DNA from: Amblyornis subalaris
Taxonomy: Eukaryota; Chordata; Aves; Passeriformes; Ptilonorhynchidae
Assembly: GCA_018881555.1 (NCBI GenBank)
Contig: JACAXG010000050.1
Location: 2,976,001 to 3,040,000, forward strand
Length of the DNA: 64,000 nt
Reading direction: 5' to 3'
Position numbers and translations under genes: made by a program. Positions 62,560 through 64,000 of the stretch are shown here, in pieces. The notes under the pieces are model-generated. The model saw only the letters and a list, made by a program, of their open reading frames with translations. It did not search any database and was not told the origin of the DNA. Each line of letters opens with the position of its first letter. The first letter of the stretch is position 1.

Positions 62560-63168
62560 TAGTTGGCTTAGCCCAGAAAGCCAACCACAAACTGGGCTGC
62601 ACGAGAAGTGTGACCAGCAGGATATGAAGGAGGGGATTCTGCCCCCCTACTCTGCACCTAGAGTGCTGTATCCAGCTCTGGGGTCCCCAGCACAAGAAGG
62701 ACATGGATCTGTTGGAGCGAGTCCAGAGGAGGGACATCAAGTTGATCACAGGGCTGGAGCACTTCTCCCATGAAGAACAGCTGAGAGAATGGCNGTTATT
62801 CAACCTGAAGAAGAGAACGCTTTAGGGAGACCTTGCAGCAACTTCCAGTACCTACAGCGGGGCTGCAAGAAAGCTGGACAATAACTTTTGACAAGGGCAG
62901 GTAGTGATAGGACAAGGGGGAATGGCTGTAAGACAAAGGAGGGCAAGTTTAGATTGGATAGTAGGAAGAAGTTCTCTACTATAAGGGTGGCGAGGCATTG
63001 GAACACGTTGCCGAGAGAGATTGTAGACTCCTCATCCCTAGAAGTGTTCAAGGCTAGGTTAGATGGGACCTTGGTCTGGTGGAAAGTGTCCCGACCCACA
63101 GTAGGGGGGTTGGAACTGGATGATCTTTAAGGTGCCTTCTAACCCAAACCATGCTATGATTCTATATG
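62560..63168 (+). mobile_element. CR1 LINE 3' end downstream of SHPRH
   Basis: Plus strand shows CR1 C-terminal pieces: a GHGSVGASPEEGHQ-like shifted reading of the usual VQRR block, then [20 protein letters not shown] and [20 protein letters not shown]. It ends in GCCTTCTAACCCAAACCATG and ATGATTCTATAT. The frame is broken several times. Minor ambiguous base at 62794. Confidence 0.9.
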
Positions 63169-63284
63169 TACATTTTGTTTCAGAAATGACTGATTTTTGT
63201 CTTTGCAGATTACAGTTTGCAGGAAGGGAAATGGAATAGGTAGTAGACTTCTCTTTAGATAAGGTTGATCAAACAGTTTACACA

Positions 63285-63450
63285 GAAACTGTGACATCTC
63301 CATCCTCGAACATACTGGGTACTCAAATGACCCTGAGCAACCTGATCCACCTTCGAAGTTGGTCCTGCTATGTGTGGTGTGTAGGACCAGATGACCTCCA
63401 TGGATCCCTTCCAGCTGAAATTATTTTACAGTGTACTGGAGATCATGCTG
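63285..63450 (+). mobile_element. Second, older CR1 3' tail
   Basis: Blocks CTCAAATGACCCTGAGCAAC, GGACCAGATGACCTCCATGG and TCCCTTCCAGCTGAAATTAT follow the order of an older CR1 3' end. It lies in the same orientation about 120 bp after the previous copy. Confidence 0.65.
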
Positions 63451-64000
63451 TACAGACACTCCAGGAACTCTGAGGGTAGCAACATTCCAGTTTCTTCATC
63501 ATCTTCAGATAATTTTGATACTGTATGACACAATGTAACTGCATGAGAAGCTACTATTCACTGAGAAATTATGTATCTGTGTTAAAAACTGTGGAAGCAC
63601 ATAGTGTTTACATTCATAGCTCCCATTTTAATTAACTAGACATAGGAAGAATAGTTGTCAATGAATATGAAGACAGAGAGGCAAACTTAAAAATGTCAGC
63701 TATGAGAGGCTTCCCAAGCTCTTCAAGTTTTTGGCTTATTTATATGAAGATGATGGTTTCATTTTTTATTTACAAACATGTGGCTTTTGAATTCCTACCC
63801 AGAAGCATAGCTTCTCATTAAGCACTGCATGAGTCTTTAGTCCTGGCTTACCTTATTTATACTCATATAACAGCATGGAATGGCAGGAATCTGTTTCTAG
63901 GTGCTTTCCCGACTGCCCTGGAGGACCAGCATCTAGAGCTCTGGAGGTATTACATTAAAATGTGTGCAAGAGTCATGTTAAAGCACCTCTTGAAATTGGA
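63451..64000. other. Downstream intergenic DNA, nothing recognised
   Basis: AT-rich sequence to the window edge with no gene or repeat that I recognise. Confidence 0.6.

Noticed and set aside
1..64000. CRISPR arrays, bacterial operons, tRNA or rRNA genes, prophage
   Set aside because: No direct-repeat/spacer pattern, no tRNA-like cloverleaf, no rRNA sequence and no bacterial-type gene density. The DNA is clearly vertebrate.

Overview
This is a stretch of vertebrate nuclear DNA, almost certainly from a bird. The evidence is repeated 3'-end copies of CR1 LINEs, a truncated LTR of the kind typical of avian ERV-L elements, short introns, and one gene whose product matches vertebrate SHPRH throughout. 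Scattered single 'n' bases suggest a draft assembly. I do not name the species. The ERV-L-type LTR hints at a non-galliform bird, but that is an inference from memory.

Layout. Positions 1-8249 hold no gene I can support. They contain one convincing solo-LTR-like element (2951-3631) and a GC-rich unassigned patch near 1010-1480. From 8250 to 10042 lie three CR1 copies (one +, two -), the last abutting a CpG island at about 10060-11160. The island has a perfect palindromic CRE, a GC box, an inverted CCAAT box and an NRF-1-like site, and is the probable SHPRH promoter with its non-coding first exon. Another CR1 (11290-11632) sits just inside the first intron.

From 12948 to 60907 the plus strand carries the complete SHPRH coding sequence in 29 coding exons. 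They sum to 5088 nt, that is 1695 codons plus a stop, close to the human protein (1683 aa from memory). All reading phases close, no 'n' falls in an exon, and all key motifs are present: SNF2 Walker A (K381), linker-histone H15 domain (~443-515), PHD finger (C674-C719), DEAQ box (832-835), SGTP motif III (860-863), TPR-like helices (~1025-1080), RING finger (C1444-C1490) and helicase motif VI (~1627-1635). SHPRH is a chromatin-linked SNF2 ATPase and E3 ubiquitin ligase related to yeast Rad5. It works with RAD18 and UBE2N/UBE2V2 in polyubiquitination of PCNA during DNA damage tolerance.

Two introns deserve attention. The intron after coding exon 3 must use a GC-AG splice pair to stay in frame. 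The intron after coding exon 16 has a tandem GC/GT donor and two acceptors 10 nt apart, giving two in-frame outcomes. Introns also carry CR1 relics, two of them with internal deletions, and the sense-oriented ERV-L-type LTR about 170 bp upstream of coding exon 3.

After the stop codon lies the 3' UTR with a candidate ATTAAA signal at 61538, then two more CR1 3' ends (62560-63168 and 63285-63450). I see no second gene, no RNA gene and no sign of an undescribed multi-gene system. The new-looking material is in splice-site usage, repeat structure and one cysteine substitution.
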